A stretch of 64,000 nucleotides of DNA. Origin: Gemmatimonas sp. Lineage in GTDB: Bacteria; Gemmatimonadota; Gemmatimonadetes; Gemmatimonadales; Gemmatimonadaceae. This document shows positions 1 to 10,271 of the stretch, piece after piece. A model generated the notes under the pieces. It made no database searches and was not told the origin of the DNA. It was given only the letters and a program-made list of their open reading frames with translations. Made by a program: the position numbers and the translations under genes. Each line of letters begins with the position of its first letter. The first letter of the stretch is position 1. The DNA lies in contig NZ_JAPZSK010000002.1 in NCBI RefSeq assembly GCF_027531815.1, positions 434,001 to 498,000 on the forward strand, given 5' to 3'.

Positions 1-2
1 GC

Positions 3-248
3 AACTACGTCCGCCTACATGTGGGGAAGACGGCGCACACCATCCGGGAGCGCATCTCGCATCTCGAGGAAACGCTCGATCCGCGACTCTTCGCCCGCAT
101 CCACCGCTCCACCATCGTGAACCTCAACCGGGTGCGCGAGATGCAGCAGTGGTTCTCGGGAGACTACGTCGTGATTCTCGAGGATGGGACGCGGTTGCGC
201 CTCAGTCGCCATTATCGCGACCGGGTGGAAAAGCAGGTCGGCGTCTAG
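3..248 (+). CDS. LytTR-family DNA-binding response regulator, C-terminal part
   Basis: This is the last 81 residues of a protein whose N-terminus lies outside the window. It matches the C-terminal half of a LytTR DNA-binding domain: the RERISHLEETL helix, the strongly conserved ARIHRSTIVNLNRV core, and a closing LSRHYRDRV strand. LytTR domains usually sit behind a CheY-like receiver and bind direct repeats upstream of target genes. The receiver is not visible, so its regulator type is inferred. The reading frame is open from base 3 and stops at TAG 246-248. The next gene starts 36 bases downstream on the same strand and may be co-transcribed. Confidence 0.88.
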   Translation, partial: NYVRLHVGKTAHTIRERISHLEETLDPRLFARIHRSTIVNLNRVREMQQWFSGDYVVILEDGTRLRLSRHYRDRVEKQVGV

Positions 249-284
249 GCACCGTGCACATGCGCGTCCGGCGTCGGTGATTCC

Positions 285-1256
285 GTGATGGAATCCATGC
301 GGCCGTTGCTGGCCGCCAGCCGCCCGAGCTGGCAGGCGCACCTCGTGCACTGGCTGGTGGCGGCGCGCATGCGCCCGCATGCGCTGCGCCCCATCGATCC
401 GCTGTGGGTGCGCGCCAACATGGGCAAACCCCGCGGACCCCGCCGGCTCATGGCGCGATCCACCGGGGCGCGCTTCGCAGTGCGACCGGCGACCAGGGGG
501 TGGCCAGGCGGGGAACACCTGGTCTGGCCTGCGGCCTCCCCCGGTGCTCCCACGCTGTTGTACCTGCACGGCGGCGGCTATATCGCCTGCTCCCCCGAGA
601 CCCATCGGTCTCTCGTCGGGTCGCTGGTGCGGCGTACGGGCGGCGAGGCGTGGGTGCCACAGTATCGTCTGGCCCCCGAACATCCGCATCCCGCTGCACT
701 CGAGGACGCGCTGTCGGCCTACCGGTTCCTGCTGCGCGATCAGCGGGTGGCGCCCGAGCAACTGGTGGTGGCTGGGGACTCGGCCGGTGGGGGGCTCGCC
801 CTGGCCCTCGTGTTGGCCCTGCGTGACGCGGGTGAGCCGCTCCCGGCGGCCGTGGTCACCTTCTGTCCCTGGACGGACATGGCGGCGACCGGCGCGTCGC
901 TCTACGAGAACAGCGAGCGGTGTGCCATGTTCGCCGGCGAAACGATCCGGCGGGCGGCCGGGTTTTATGTGGGCAACGGCGACCCGAGCGCCCCCACGGT
1001 CTCGCCGCTGTACGGCGACTATCGCGGGTTCCCCCCGTTGCTGGTGCACGCCAGCGCCGACGAAGTGCTGCGCGATGATGCCGTGCGGGTGGCGGAGCGC
1101 GCGCGCGAAGCCGGTGTGCGTGTGGAATGCGCCCTCTGGCCCCGTGTGCCTCATGTATGGCAGTTCTTCGCGGCGGTGCTTCCGGAAGCCCGCGAATCGC
1201 TGACGCGCACGCGGGACTTCATTGCGCGTCACACGGCGGGCAGGTCCTCGGCGTAA
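285..1256 (+). CDS. Alpha/beta hydrolase of the hormone-sensitive lipase (HSL) family
   Basis: The 323-residue protein carries the two hallmarks of HSL-type carboxylesterases: an oxyanion HGGG motif at about residues 95-98 and the nucleophile elbow GDSAGG with Ser at about 166. A later HASADEVL segment should hold the acidic residue, and the PHVWQFF segment near the C-terminus the catalytic His. Such enzymes hydrolyse short-chain acyl esters in the cytoplasm; the substrate here cannot be told. GTG at 285 and ATG at 288 are adjacent in-frame start candidates and give nearly the same protein. There is no signal peptide. Confidence 0.88.
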   Translation: MMESMRPLLAASRPSWQAHLVHWLVAARMRPHALRPIDPLWVRANMGKPRGPRRLMARSTGARFAVRPATRGWPGGEHLVWPAASPGAPTLLYLHGGGYIACSPETHRSLVGSLVRRTGGEAWVPQYRLAPEHPHPAALEDALSAYRFLLRDQRVAPEQLVVAGDSAGGGLALALVLALRDAGEPLPAAVVTFCPWTDMAATGASLYENSERCAMFAGETIRRAAGFYVGNGDPSAPTVSPLYGDYRGFPPLLVHASADEVLRDDAVRVAERAREAGVRVECALWPRVPHVWQFFAAVLPEARESLTRTRDFIARHTAGRSSA

Positions 1257-1352
1257 CGGTGTGATCCCGGCAGCATGGTCGTTCGAACGACCGTGACCGC
1301 TGGCGTGACGATCCGTGACGAGGGGACACGCAGGGCGTCCAGCGGAAAGCCC

Positions 1353-1646
1353 ATGCCCATGTCCGACGACATTTTCCCCCCGTATCGCCAACCCGACTGG
1401 TACCCGCTGCAGCGCGTGTTGGCGAGCGTGTTCGGCGTGGTCGCCATCGACGCCACGGGCGCCTTCTGGTTCATCGGCTTCGTGCCCGGGCCCGTGGATG
1501 TCGGCGAACTGCGCCTGTATGAACACAGCGAGACCAGGCGACGGCTGGCGCTGGACTCCACGGGCGGAGCCTACCGCTGGCTGGACGGCGTGGGGCGCTA
1601 CGTGCGGGTGGATGATGAGGATGCGTTGGTCGAGGCGCTCGTCTAG
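1353..1646 (+). CDS. Hypothetical protein, 97 residues
   Basis: I do not recognise this protein. The ATG at 1353 (or 1359) is preferred over the longer reading from 1275, whose extra 26 residues have no conserved look. The product is small and mixed hydrophobic/charged; a central FGVVAIDATGAFWFIGFVPG stretch could be a beta-sheet core or a short hydrophobic segment. It ends with an acidic tail. It lies between the hydrolase gene and the TPR gene on the same strand, 27 bases from the next start, so it could be in the same transcript. Function unknown. Confidence 0.6.
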   Translation: MPMSDDIFPPYRQPDWYPLQRVLASVFGVVAIDATGAFWFIGFVPGPVDVGELRLYEHSETRRRLALDSTGGAYRWLDGVGRYVRVDDEDALVEALV

Positions 1647-1673
1647 TCGGCGGCAGCGACCGATATAACACGC

Positions 1674-3500
1674 ATGTCCCCTGAAGTCGCCGGAACGGGC
1701 GGCGCCGCTAGCGGCGTCCCGATTCCGCCGTCCACCGCTGTGCGGCCGGCGGCGCCGTCGCGCGCCGTGGTGCCGGTTCAACGCACCGGAACGGCGCTCT
1801 CCCCCAGCACCTCGCCCTTGGGGCGAAGCGGGGTGCCGCTCGACACGCTGCTCGCCATTGGCGATGCCGTGGAGACGCGGGATACGGTGGCCCCGGTGGC
1901 CATGGAAATGGGGCTGGAGAGCGCACGCCGCCAGTTGCTCCAGCGGCAGCCGGAGGGGGCGCTCGCCGTACTCGATACCATCTGGGCGGGGGCCGCCGAC
2001 AGCGAGGAGGGCTGGTACCTGCGATCCGGCGCGCTCACCGTGCTTGGGCATCCGCTCGAAGGCGAACGCGTTGCCGGACAGGGGTTGGAATCGCAGCCCG
2101 ATTCCCGGGCGTTGCGCCTGCTGCAATCGGTGGCACGCGCCATGGTTGGCGACCTCTCGGGGGCGCGGGCGGCGCTGCACGCGGCGCTCGAGCGTACCCC
2201 CGCCGACCCGGTTCTGCTGGCGCAGCAGGCGCTGCTGCTGGCCCGACAGGGCCACGCCGACGACGCGGCGGCCCTGCTTTCCGCCCTCGCTGCCGACGTG
2301 CCGGAGCACCCGGCGCTGGCGTGGGCGCGCACGGCAGTGCGTACGGCCAACCGGGACCGCGATCGCAGCATGGCTCGGGCGGCGACCCTCATCACCGATG
2401 ACGCGCGACCGGTCGCGGCAGAACGCGCCGAGGCCGTGGGCGACCCCGTCGTGGCCGGCGACGGCGCCCCGGATGGCGACATGGTGACGACCGCCTTCGC
2501 GCGTCTGGGAGCCCGGCTCCGTCATGAGGACCCCCCCGCGTTGCAGCATCATCTGCGCGCACTGCTCCGGGCCTGCTCGGCAGGCGGAGCACTCGCCAGC
2601 GCCTGCACGCCGTCCGAGGCGCACGCGAGTCGTCAACTGTTGCTCGCGCTGACAGGAGCAATCGACGAGCCGCGGCACCACGGTGTGCCCCGCCCCTTCG
2701 CGAGCGAGGCACGGCCGATCACGCCTGACAGTCCGGCGCCGCTGCAGACGCTGGTACGGCAACTGGTACCGGTATTGCGGCGGGGGCGGAGCATGGCCAG
2801 CGTCGCGGTATCGTCTCGCGTGTCGCCGCCCGTGGCGTCGCCCCACACGGCGGTGATCGAGGCGGAGCGCCTCCTGCGGCGTCACGGTGCCACGGTGCCC
2901 CCGGCCGTGCGTGCGCTGCTCGCGGTCCTGGTGGCGGGCGCTGCCGGCGACCCGGATCCGATCGCACCGCGCACCGCTGCCAGCGACGACCGGGCAGGAG
3001 AGACGCCTGCCGCCGGCACCGCCGCAATCCGCTCTCGCACCTCGGCGGGCGTGGACGGCGTGGCCACCGACGAGGCGGAGCAGGGGCCGCTCGTTCCCGT
3101 GCGTCTCGGGCTGTCACTGCTGGCGGAATCTGCCGTGACCCGGGCCCTGGAACGCGCGCAGGAGCCGCTGGGCAACTCGGTCCGGCTCCCGCTGCACGGT
3201 CTCGATGCGTGCGTGCCGCATGGCGGCGCGCGCACCACACCGACGGGGTGGGAGATATCGGTGGGTGCGGGTCCGCCGCGTGCAGTGGACGGTACCGGCT
3301 GGGGTGAGGCGCGCGCGCGCGCGGCGGTGCAGGACGTGCCGGCCGATGGCTCACGCAGCGCGGCGCTGCCGGCCATCGTGATGGGAGCGGGCGCGCTGGG
3401 CGCCGCAATGAACGGTGCCGCCTCGATTGCTGCCGTGCTGGGGGCCGTGGCCATGTGGCTCCTGTTACGCAGACCGTCGCCGCCCCCCACGCAGGACTGA
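1674..3500 (+). CDS. Large TPR-like protein with one C-terminal membrane segment
   Basis: The 608-residue product has an alanine-rich, low-complexity N-terminus, a central region of helical repeats with TPR-like spacing (around residues 80-210, segments such as LLQRQPEGALAVLDTIW and LARQGHADDAAALLSALA), a long variable stretch, and a single hydrophobic C-terminal helix (AALPAIVMGAGALGAAMNGA through MWLLLRR) followed by a short basic/proline tail. There is no N-terminal signal, so a cytoplasmic, tail-anchored scaffold is likely. The overall plan resembles the protein encoded at 15299-16753. No catalytic motif is seen. TPR proteins mediate protein-protein contacts; partners are unknown. Confidence 0.65.
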   Translation: MSPEVAGTGGAASGVPIPPSTAVRPAAPSRAVVPVQRTGTALSPSTSPLGRSGVPLDTLLAIGDAVETRDTVAPVAMEMGLESARRQLLQRQPEGALAVLDTIWAGAADSEEGWYLRSGALTVLGHPLEGERVAGQGLESQPDSRALRLLQSVARAMVGDLSGARAALHAALERTPADPVLLAQQALLLARQGHADDAAALLSALAADVPEHPALAWARTAVRTANRDRDRSMARAATLITDDARPVAAERAEAVGDPVVAGDGAPDGDMVTTAFARLGARLRHEDPPALQHHLRALLRACSAGGALASACTPSEAHASRQLLLALTGAIDEPRHHGVPRPFASEARPITPDSPAPLQTLVRQLVPVLRRGRSMASVAVSSRVSPPVASPHTAVIEAERLLRRHGATVPPAVRALLAVLVAGAAGDPDPIAPRTAASDDRAGETPAAGTAAIRSRTSAGVDGVATDEAEQGPLVPVRLGLSLLAESAVTRALERAQEPLGNSVRLPLHGLDACVPHGGARTTPTGWEISVGAGPPRAVDGTGWGEARARAAVQDVPADGSRSAALPAIVMGAGALGAAMNGAASIAAVLGAVAMWLLLRRPSPPPTQD

Positions 3501-3576
3501 TTAGATTGCCGCCGGCGTCGCATTGGCACCGCTGCCGGTGTGGGCGCCACGTGCCCCGTCAGAACCCGACTCTCCC

Positions 3577-4563
3577 ATGGCCCAGTCCACTTCCGCGCCG
3601 GTGACGGCGTTTCTGCGTCACCACTATCGGCACTTCAACGCCGCGGCACTCATCGACGCAGCCGATGGGTACATTCGCCACCTCGACCAGGGCGGCAAGA
3701 TGATGGTCACGCTGGCCGGCGCCATGAGCACGGCGGAGTTGGGCATCTCGCTGGCCGAGATGATCCGGCAGGACAAGGTGCACATGATCACGTGCACGGG
3801 GGCGAACCTCGAGGAAGACATCTACAACCTCGTGGCGCATGATCACTACGCCCGTGTTCCCAATTACCGCGACCTTACGCCCGAAGACGAGCAGAAACTG
3901 CTCGATCAGCATTTCAATCGCGTGACGGACACGTGCATCCCGGAGGCCGAGGCCATTCGGCGCATTGAGAAGGCCGTGCTCGAGGAGTGGCAGGCGGCTG
4001 ACCGGGCGGGCGAGCGCTACTTCCCGCACGAGTTCATGTACCGCATCCTCAACAGCGGGAAGCTCAAGGAGTTCTACCAGATCGACCCGAAGGACTCCTG
4101 GATGGTCGCGGCGGCCGAGAAGCAGATCCCCATCATCGTGCCGGGGTGGGAAGACAGCACCAACGGCAACATCTATGCGGGTCACTGCATGGAAGGGGAC
4201 ATCAAGAATGTCCACACCGTGCGCAGTGGCATCGAGTACATGATGTACCTTGCCGACCTCTACACGGCGATGACGAAGGAGTCGACGATCGGCTTCTTCC
4301 AGATCGGTGGCGGCATAGCCGGCGACTTTCCCATCTGCGTGGTACCGATGCTGCACCAGGACCTGCAGCGCACCGAGGTGCCACTGTGGGGCTACTTCTG
4401 CCAGATCAGCGACTCCACCACGTCGTACGGCTCCTACTCGGGCGCGGTGCCGAACGAGAAGATCACGTGGGGCAAGCTGGCCATCGACACGCCCAAGTAC
4501 ATCATCGAGTCCGACGCCAGCATCGTGGCGCCGCTCGTCTTTGCCATCGTCCTCGGCCAGTAA
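3577..4563 (+). CDS. Deoxyhypusine-synthase-like NAD-dependent enzyme
   Basis: The 328-residue protein matches the deoxyhypusine synthase fold: NAD-binding region with GGKMMVTLAGAMSTAELG, then CTGANLEEDIYNLVAHDHY, IPIIVPGWEDSTNGNIYAG, and the catalytic-lysine motif ITWGKL with Lys at residue 300. In eukaryotes and archaea the enzyme transfers an aminobutyl group from spermidine to eIF5A. Bacteria lack eIF5A, and bacterial homologues act on other amine acceptors, for example in homospermidine formation, or have unknown substrates. ATG 3577 is chosen because upstream residues are not conserved in character. The gene converges with the LysM gene, leaving three bases between stop codons. Confidence 0.85.
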   Translation: MAQSTSAPVTAFLRHHYRHFNAAALIDAADGYIRHLDQGGKMMVTLAGAMSTAELGISLAEMIRQDKVHMITCTGANLEEDIYNLVAHDHYARVPNYRDLTPEDEQKLLDQHFNRVTDTCIPEAEAIRRIEKAVLEEWQAADRAGERYFPHEFMYRILNSGKLKEFYQIDPKDSWMVAAAEKQIPIIVPGWEDSTNGNIYAGHCMEGDIKNVHTVRSGIEYMMYLADLYTAMTKESTIGFFQIGGGIAGDFPICVVPMLHQDLQRTEVPLWGYFCQISDSTTSYGSYSGAVPNEKITWGKLAIDTPKYIIESDASIVAPLVFAIVLGQ

Positions 4564-4566
4564 CGG

Positions 4567-5364
4567 CTAGCGGGCAATCGTATCGCCCGGTGCCGGTTTG
4601 GGCACCCGCAGGCGCTGCCCCACCTTGATGTCGTCCTGCCCCAGCCGGTTGAGCTGGCGCAGGACGTCCGGCGAGGTGCGGTAGCGCCGGGCGAGCCCGG
4701 TCAGCGTTTCGCCGCGTCGCACGATGTGCGGCACGTACTCGTCCGCGGGGCGCGGCGCGCTGCGTGTGGTCCCTGCCGATTCCTGCTGCTCCCGCGTGGC
4801 CACGCCGCGCGCGCGCGCACTGGCCTGCGCCACCCGCTCCGCCTCGGGCCATGAGGCGTCATCCACGATGAAGTCCACGCTGGTACCGGGGGTGCGCAGG
4901 ACGAGCCCGCGCCCGCGCCCGCGAAAGATGGTGCGCGGCTCCAGAGTGAATGCCGCGTCGTACGGATAGCTCTCCACCAGCAGCGCGAGCGGCCCGTCGT
5001 CGCGCGGCCGCAGCAGCGGTGTGGGGGGCGCACCCACATACAGCAGCCGCCGGTCGGTGGCCACCACGACGCCGAACGATTCGCGCCACATGTCGGTCCA
5101 CCGGCGCTGCGACGCGAACGCCTGCGCCACGATGCGTTCGCCGGGAGCCATGGCCGACTCGACCTCCCCCAGGGCGGCATCCCGCGCCAGGCGCCGCGCG
5201 CCAATGGGGGGCACGATGGCGGCCGCTGCCACCAGTGTCACCGTGCCGACCAGTGCCGTCGTGGAGGTCAGGGCCACGATCCCCCGCACCCACAGCGAAC
5301 GCTGGCGGCGTTCCGGTGGCGTGCCGGCAGTCAGCCATTCCTTGGTGGTGCGCGGGGTGGTCAT
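4567..5364 (-). CDS. LysM-domain membrane-anchored protein
   Basis: From ATG 5364 the product is 265 residues. A basic N-terminus precedes one hydrophobic segment (about residues 28-53, IVALTSTTALVGTVTLVAAA), a middle domain follows that I cannot assign (with FGVVVATDRRLLYVG, reminiscent of a PH-like fold), and the C-terminus is a LysM repeat (about 209-258: IVRRGETLTGLARRY through VGQRLRVP). LysM binds N-acetylglucosamine-containing glycans, so the C-terminal domain probably contacts peptidoglycan. The longer upstream frame to 5901 overlaps the acetoacetyl-CoA ligase gene and is rejected. It is divergent from that gene with 127 bases between starts. Confidence 0.75.
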   Translation of the reverse strand: MTTPRTTKEWLTAGTPPERRQRSLWVRGIVALTSTTALVGTVTLVAAAAIVPPIGARRLARDAALGEVESAMAPGERIVAQAFASQRRWTDMWRESFGVVVATDRRLLYVGAPPTPLLRPRDDGPLALLVESYPYDAAFTLEPRTIFRGRGRGLVLRTPGTSVDFIVDDASWPEAERVAQASARARGVATREQQESAGTTRSAPRPADEYVPHIVRRGETLTGLARRYRTSPDVLRQLNRLGQDDIKVGQRLRVPKPAPGDTIAR

Positions 5365-5491
5365 GCGGTGAAGTGTAGGCAGGTAACCAACGCTGGCGTA
5401 CCGCGTGCGCCGTAGCGAGCATTCGTGCGGTGCGCGCCGTTTCCCGGCGCAAGGCTGACCCGACCCTTTCTCCGGCACATTCCGGTGCTCC

Positions 5492-7528
5492 GTGCCTGCT
5501 GACGATCTGCCACTCTGGCGTCCCGCTGCCGCCGATGTCGCGGCCGCGCAACTCACGCGCTTTCGTGAGGGGCTCGTGGCGCGCGGTGTCGTCCCCGCGC
5601 ACGTGCACGACGCGCACGCACTGCAACGCTGGTCGGTGGAGCACCTCGCCGAGTTCTGGGCGGCCGTCTGGCAGGCCGCCGAGATCGTGGCCGATGGACC
5701 GGGGGCGGCCCACGCCCCCTGGCGTGCCGTCCTCGAGCAGGGGGAGGTCATGCAGCCGCCGCATGCCGGACCACAGGGCCATATCGGGCCGCAGTGGTTT
5801 ACCGGCACGCGCCTCAACTTCGCCGAACAGCTGCTGCGCCGCCGCGACGATGGGGTGGCGCTGGTCGCGTGGAACGAACAGGGAGCACAGCGCCGCATCA
5901 CGTATGCCGAGCTGGCCGCACAGGTGGCGCAGTGCGCCGCCGCGCTGCGCGCCCTGGGGGTCGGCCCCGGTCACCGTGTGGCCGGGTGGATGCCCAACCT
6001 GCCGGAAACGGTGATCGTCATGCTCGCGGCCGCAGCCATTGGCGCCACATGGTCCAGCTGCTCCCCCGATTTCGGCACCAAGGGCGTGCTCGACCGCTTT
6101 GGCCAGATCGCCCCCACCGTACTCGTGGCGGCCGACGGCTACCGGTACGCCGGCAAGGAGATCGACTGTCTCCCCCGGCTGCGCGAAATCGCGGCGGCCA
6201 TCCCGTCGTTGGTGGCGGTGTGGGTGGTGCCATATCTGCGTATGGCGCCCTCGCTCGACACGGTGCCCGGTGCCGTGCATTTCCCCGAGGTGCTGGCGGC
6301 CCACGACCACGATCGCACGCCGCGCTTCGAGCGCCTCCCGTTCGATCACCCGCTCTACATCCTCTACTCGAGCGGAACGACCGGACTGCCGAAGTGCATG
6401 GTGCACGGGGCCGGCGGCACGTTGCTGCAGCATTGGAAAGAGCTGGCGCTGCACACCGATCTGCGGGCCGGTGATGTGCTCTTCTACTTCACCACCTGCG
6501 GGTGGATGATGTGGAACTGGCTGGTGTCAGGGCTGGCCCTCGGCGCCACGGTGGTGCTGTACGATGGCGCGCCGCTGGCGCCGGACCCCACCATTCTCTG
6601 GCGCATGGCGGCGGCGGAGCGCGTGACCGTATTCGGCACGAGTGCGAAGTATCTGGCCATGTGCGAGAAGGAGGGGGTCGTTCCGCGGGAGTGTGCTGAT
6701 TTGCGGGCACTCAAGGTGGTGCTCAGCACCGGCAGTCCGCTGGCCTCGCACAGCTACGACTATGTCGCGCGCGCGGTGGGCTCGGGGGTTCGGCTGTCGA
6801 GCATCAGCGGGGGGACCGATATCGTCAGCTGCTTCGCCCTGGGAGATCCCACGGGGCCGGTGCATCGCGGCGAACTGCAGATGCGCGGGTTGGGCATGGC
6901 GGTGGAGGTGTTCGATGAGCAGGGGGCTCCCGTGCGCGGGGTGCCGGGGGAACTGGTGTGCACGAAGCCGTTCCCCAGCATGCCCGTGGCCTTCTGGAAC
7001 GATCCCGACGGGGCGCTCTATCGCGCCGCCTACTTCGAACAGATTCCCGGCGTGTGGCGCCATGGCGATTGGGCGGAGATCACGCCGCACGACGGGCTCG
7101 TGATTCATGGCCGCAGCGATGCCACGCTCAATCCGGGCGGGGTCCGCATTGGCACGGCCGAAATCTACCGGCAGGTCGAACAGATCCCCGAGGTGGTGGA
7201 GTCGCTGGTCGTGGAGCAGACGATCGGCGACGGCGACTCCCGGGTGGTGCTCTTCGTGCGGCTGCGTGAGGGGCACGACCTCACGGAGACGCTGCAGCAG
7301 CAGATCCGCCACCGCATCCGCGAGCACGCCAGCCCCCATCACGTCCCCAGGGTGATCGTGGCCATTGGCGACCTGCCGCGCACGATCAGCGGCAAGATTA
7401 CGGAGCTGGCGGTGCGCGAGGTCATCCATGGGCGCCCCGTGAAGAACGTGGATGCCCTCGCCAACCCTGCTGCCCTCGAGTTGTTTCGGGATCTTCCCGC
7501 CCTGCGTCTTCCCTTGCCCCCCCGCTGA
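5492..7528 (+). CDS. aacS: Acetoacetate--CoA ligase
   Basis: This 678-residue acyl-adenylating enzyme has the length and layout of acetoacetyl-CoA synthetase: the extended N-terminal ACAS-type region ending in HIGPQWFTGTRLNFAEQLL, the phosphate-binding loop LYSSGTTGLPK at 291-301, the CGWMMWNWL segment typical of this subfamily, and C-terminal adenylation motifs (HGRSDATLNPGGVRIGTAE, then ISGKITELAV with the catalytic Lys). It converts acetoacetate, ATP and CoA to acetoacetyl-CoA. The start is GTG 5492. The tyrosine-catabolic genes begin 409 bases downstream on the same strand; that route ends in acetoacetate, which suggests a joint role. Confidence 0.93.
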   Translation: MPADDLPLWRPAAADVAAAQLTRFREGLVARGVVPAHVHDAHALQRWSVEHLAEFWAAVWQAAEIVADGPGAAHAPWRAVLEQGEVMQPPHAGPQGHIGPQWFTGTRLNFAEQLLRRRDDGVALVAWNEQGAQRRITYAELAAQVAQCAAALRALGVGPGHRVAGWMPNLPETVIVMLAAAAIGATWSSCSPDFGTKGVLDRFGQIAPTVLVAADGYRYAGKEIDCLPRLREIAAAIPSLVAVWVVPYLRMAPSLDTVPGAVHFPEVLAAHDHDRTPRFERLPFDHPLYILYSSGTTGLPKCMVHGAGGTLLQHWKELALHTDLRAGDVLFYFTTCGWMMWNWLVSGLALGATVVLYDGAPLAPDPTILWRMAAAERVTVFGTSAKYLAMCEKEGVVPRECADLRALKVVLSTGSPLASHSYDYVARAVGSGVRLSSISGGTDIVSCFALGDPTGPVHRGELQMRGLGMAVEVFDEQGAPVRGVPGELVCTKPFPSMPVAFWNDPDGALYRAAYFEQIPGVWRHGDWAEITPHDGLVIHGRSDATLNPGGVRIGTAEIYRQVEQIPEVVESLVVEQTIGDGDSRVVLFVRLREGHDLTETLQQQIRHRIREHASPHHVPRVIVAIGDLPRTISGKITELAVREVIHGRPVKNVDALANPAALELFRDLPALRLPLPPR

Positions 7529-9062
<1,534 letters not shown>

Positions 9063-9077
9063 CCCTCCGAGCCGATC

Positions 9078-10271
9078 ATGCCCATCTACCATCAGCTCGG
9101 GTCCATCCCGCGCAAGCGCCACATCGTGTTCCGGCGTCCCGACGGCGGCCTCTATGCCGAAGAACTCATGGGACACGAGGGGTTCGTCGGCACGTCGTCG
9201 CTGCTGTACCATACCCATCCGCCCACCACGGTCCTGTCGGCGCGCAAGCTGCGTGACCTGCGTTGGGAAGAAGACACCGACACGTCGTTGCGGCATCGCC
9301 ACTTCCTCACGTCGCGCATCGCGCGCGGCGGCTCGCCCACCCTCGATCGCCTGCCGCTGCTCTTCAACAGCGACATCGGCATGCTGTACGTCGAGCCCGA
9401 TGTCACCGACAGCCACTTCTATCGCAATTCGCAGGCCGATGAGGTGGTGTACGTGGTGGAAGGGCACGGGGTGCTCGAGTCGGTGTTTGGCGACCTGCCG
9501 TATCGCCCCGGCGACTATGTGGTGATTCACCGCAACATCACCCATCGCTGGCGTCTCGACCCCGGCGAGGGGCCCAGCAAGTTCCTCGTCATGGAGAGCC
9601 GTGGGCACATCCGGTTCCCCAAGCGGTATCGCAACGACTTCGGGCAGTTGCTCGAAGGCGCGCCGTTCAGCGAGCGCGACATCCGTCGCCCAATGCTGCT
9701 GGAGCCGCGCGACGAGAAGGGCGCGTTCCCGATCGTGGTGAAGCAGTACGACGCGCTCAACGAACTGGTGCTCGATCACCACCCGTTCGATGTGGTGGGG
9801 TGGGATGGCTACTTCTATCCGTGGATCTTCAACATTCACGATTTCGAGCCCATCGTGGGGCGCATCCATCAGCCGCCGCCGGTGCATCAGACGTTTCAGG
9901 GCGACGGTTTCGTGATCTGCAGCTTCTGCCCCCGCCCCTACGACTTCGATCCGGAGGCGGTGCCGGCGCCGTACAACCACAGCAACGTGGACTCCGACGA
10001 AGTGCTCTTCTACGCGTCGAGCGAATTCATGAGCCGCAAGGGCATCGAGTACGGCTCCATCACGCATCACCCCGATGGGCTGCCGCACGGGCCGCATCCG
10101 GGGCGTGCGGAGGCGAGCATCGGGGCCAAGTACACGAACGAGCTCGCGGTGATGATGGACAGCTTCCGGCCGCTCAAGGTGGCCAAGTCGGCGCTGTCGA
10201 TCGAGGATCCGCGATACCATCAGAGCTGGATCGACGCCCAGCACGCGCAGTTCAGTCCACCCACCTCCTGA
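9078..10271 (+). CDS. hmgA: Homogentisate 1,2-dioxygenase
   Basis: The 397-residue protein is a two-domain cupin of the HmgA family. It opens with MPIYHQLGSIPRKRHIVFR, carries FYRNSQADEVVYVVEGHG in the N-terminal cupin, and has likely iron ligands His301, Glu308 and His337 in YNHSNVDSDEVLFY and HHPDGLPHGPH. It cleaves the homogentisate ring to maleylacetoacetate. It is somewhat shorter than the roughly 430-residue proteobacterial enzymes, as in other phyla. The stop TGA 10269-10271 shares its A with the next ATG, so translation is probably coupled. The isomerase and fumarylacetoacetase needed to finish the route are not in this window. Confidence 0.95.
   Translation: MPIYHQLGSIPRKRHIVFRRPDGGLYAEELMGHEGFVGTSSLLYHTHPPTTVLSARKLRDLRWEEDTDTSLRHRHFLTSRIARGGSPTLDRLPLLFNSDIGMLYVEPDVTDSHFYRNSQADEVVYVVEGHGVLESVFGDLPYRPGDYVVIHRNITHRWRLDPGEGPSKFLVMESRGHIRFPKRYRNDFGQLLEGAPFSERDIRRPMLLEPRDEKGAFPIVVKQYDALNELVLDHHPFDVVGWDGYFYPWIFNIHDFEPIVGRIHQPPPVHQTFQGDGFVICSFCPRPYDFDPEAVPAPYNHSNVDSDEVLFYASSEFMSRKGIEYGSITHHPDGLPHGPHPGRAEASIGAKYTNELAVMMDSFRPLKVAKSALSIEDPRYHQSWIDAQHAQFSPPTS

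Noticed and set aside
15-2885. 956-codon open frame on the minus strand
   Set aside because: It is antisense to the hydrolase and TPR genes, which have clear motifs. Long shadow frames are expected at this GC content.
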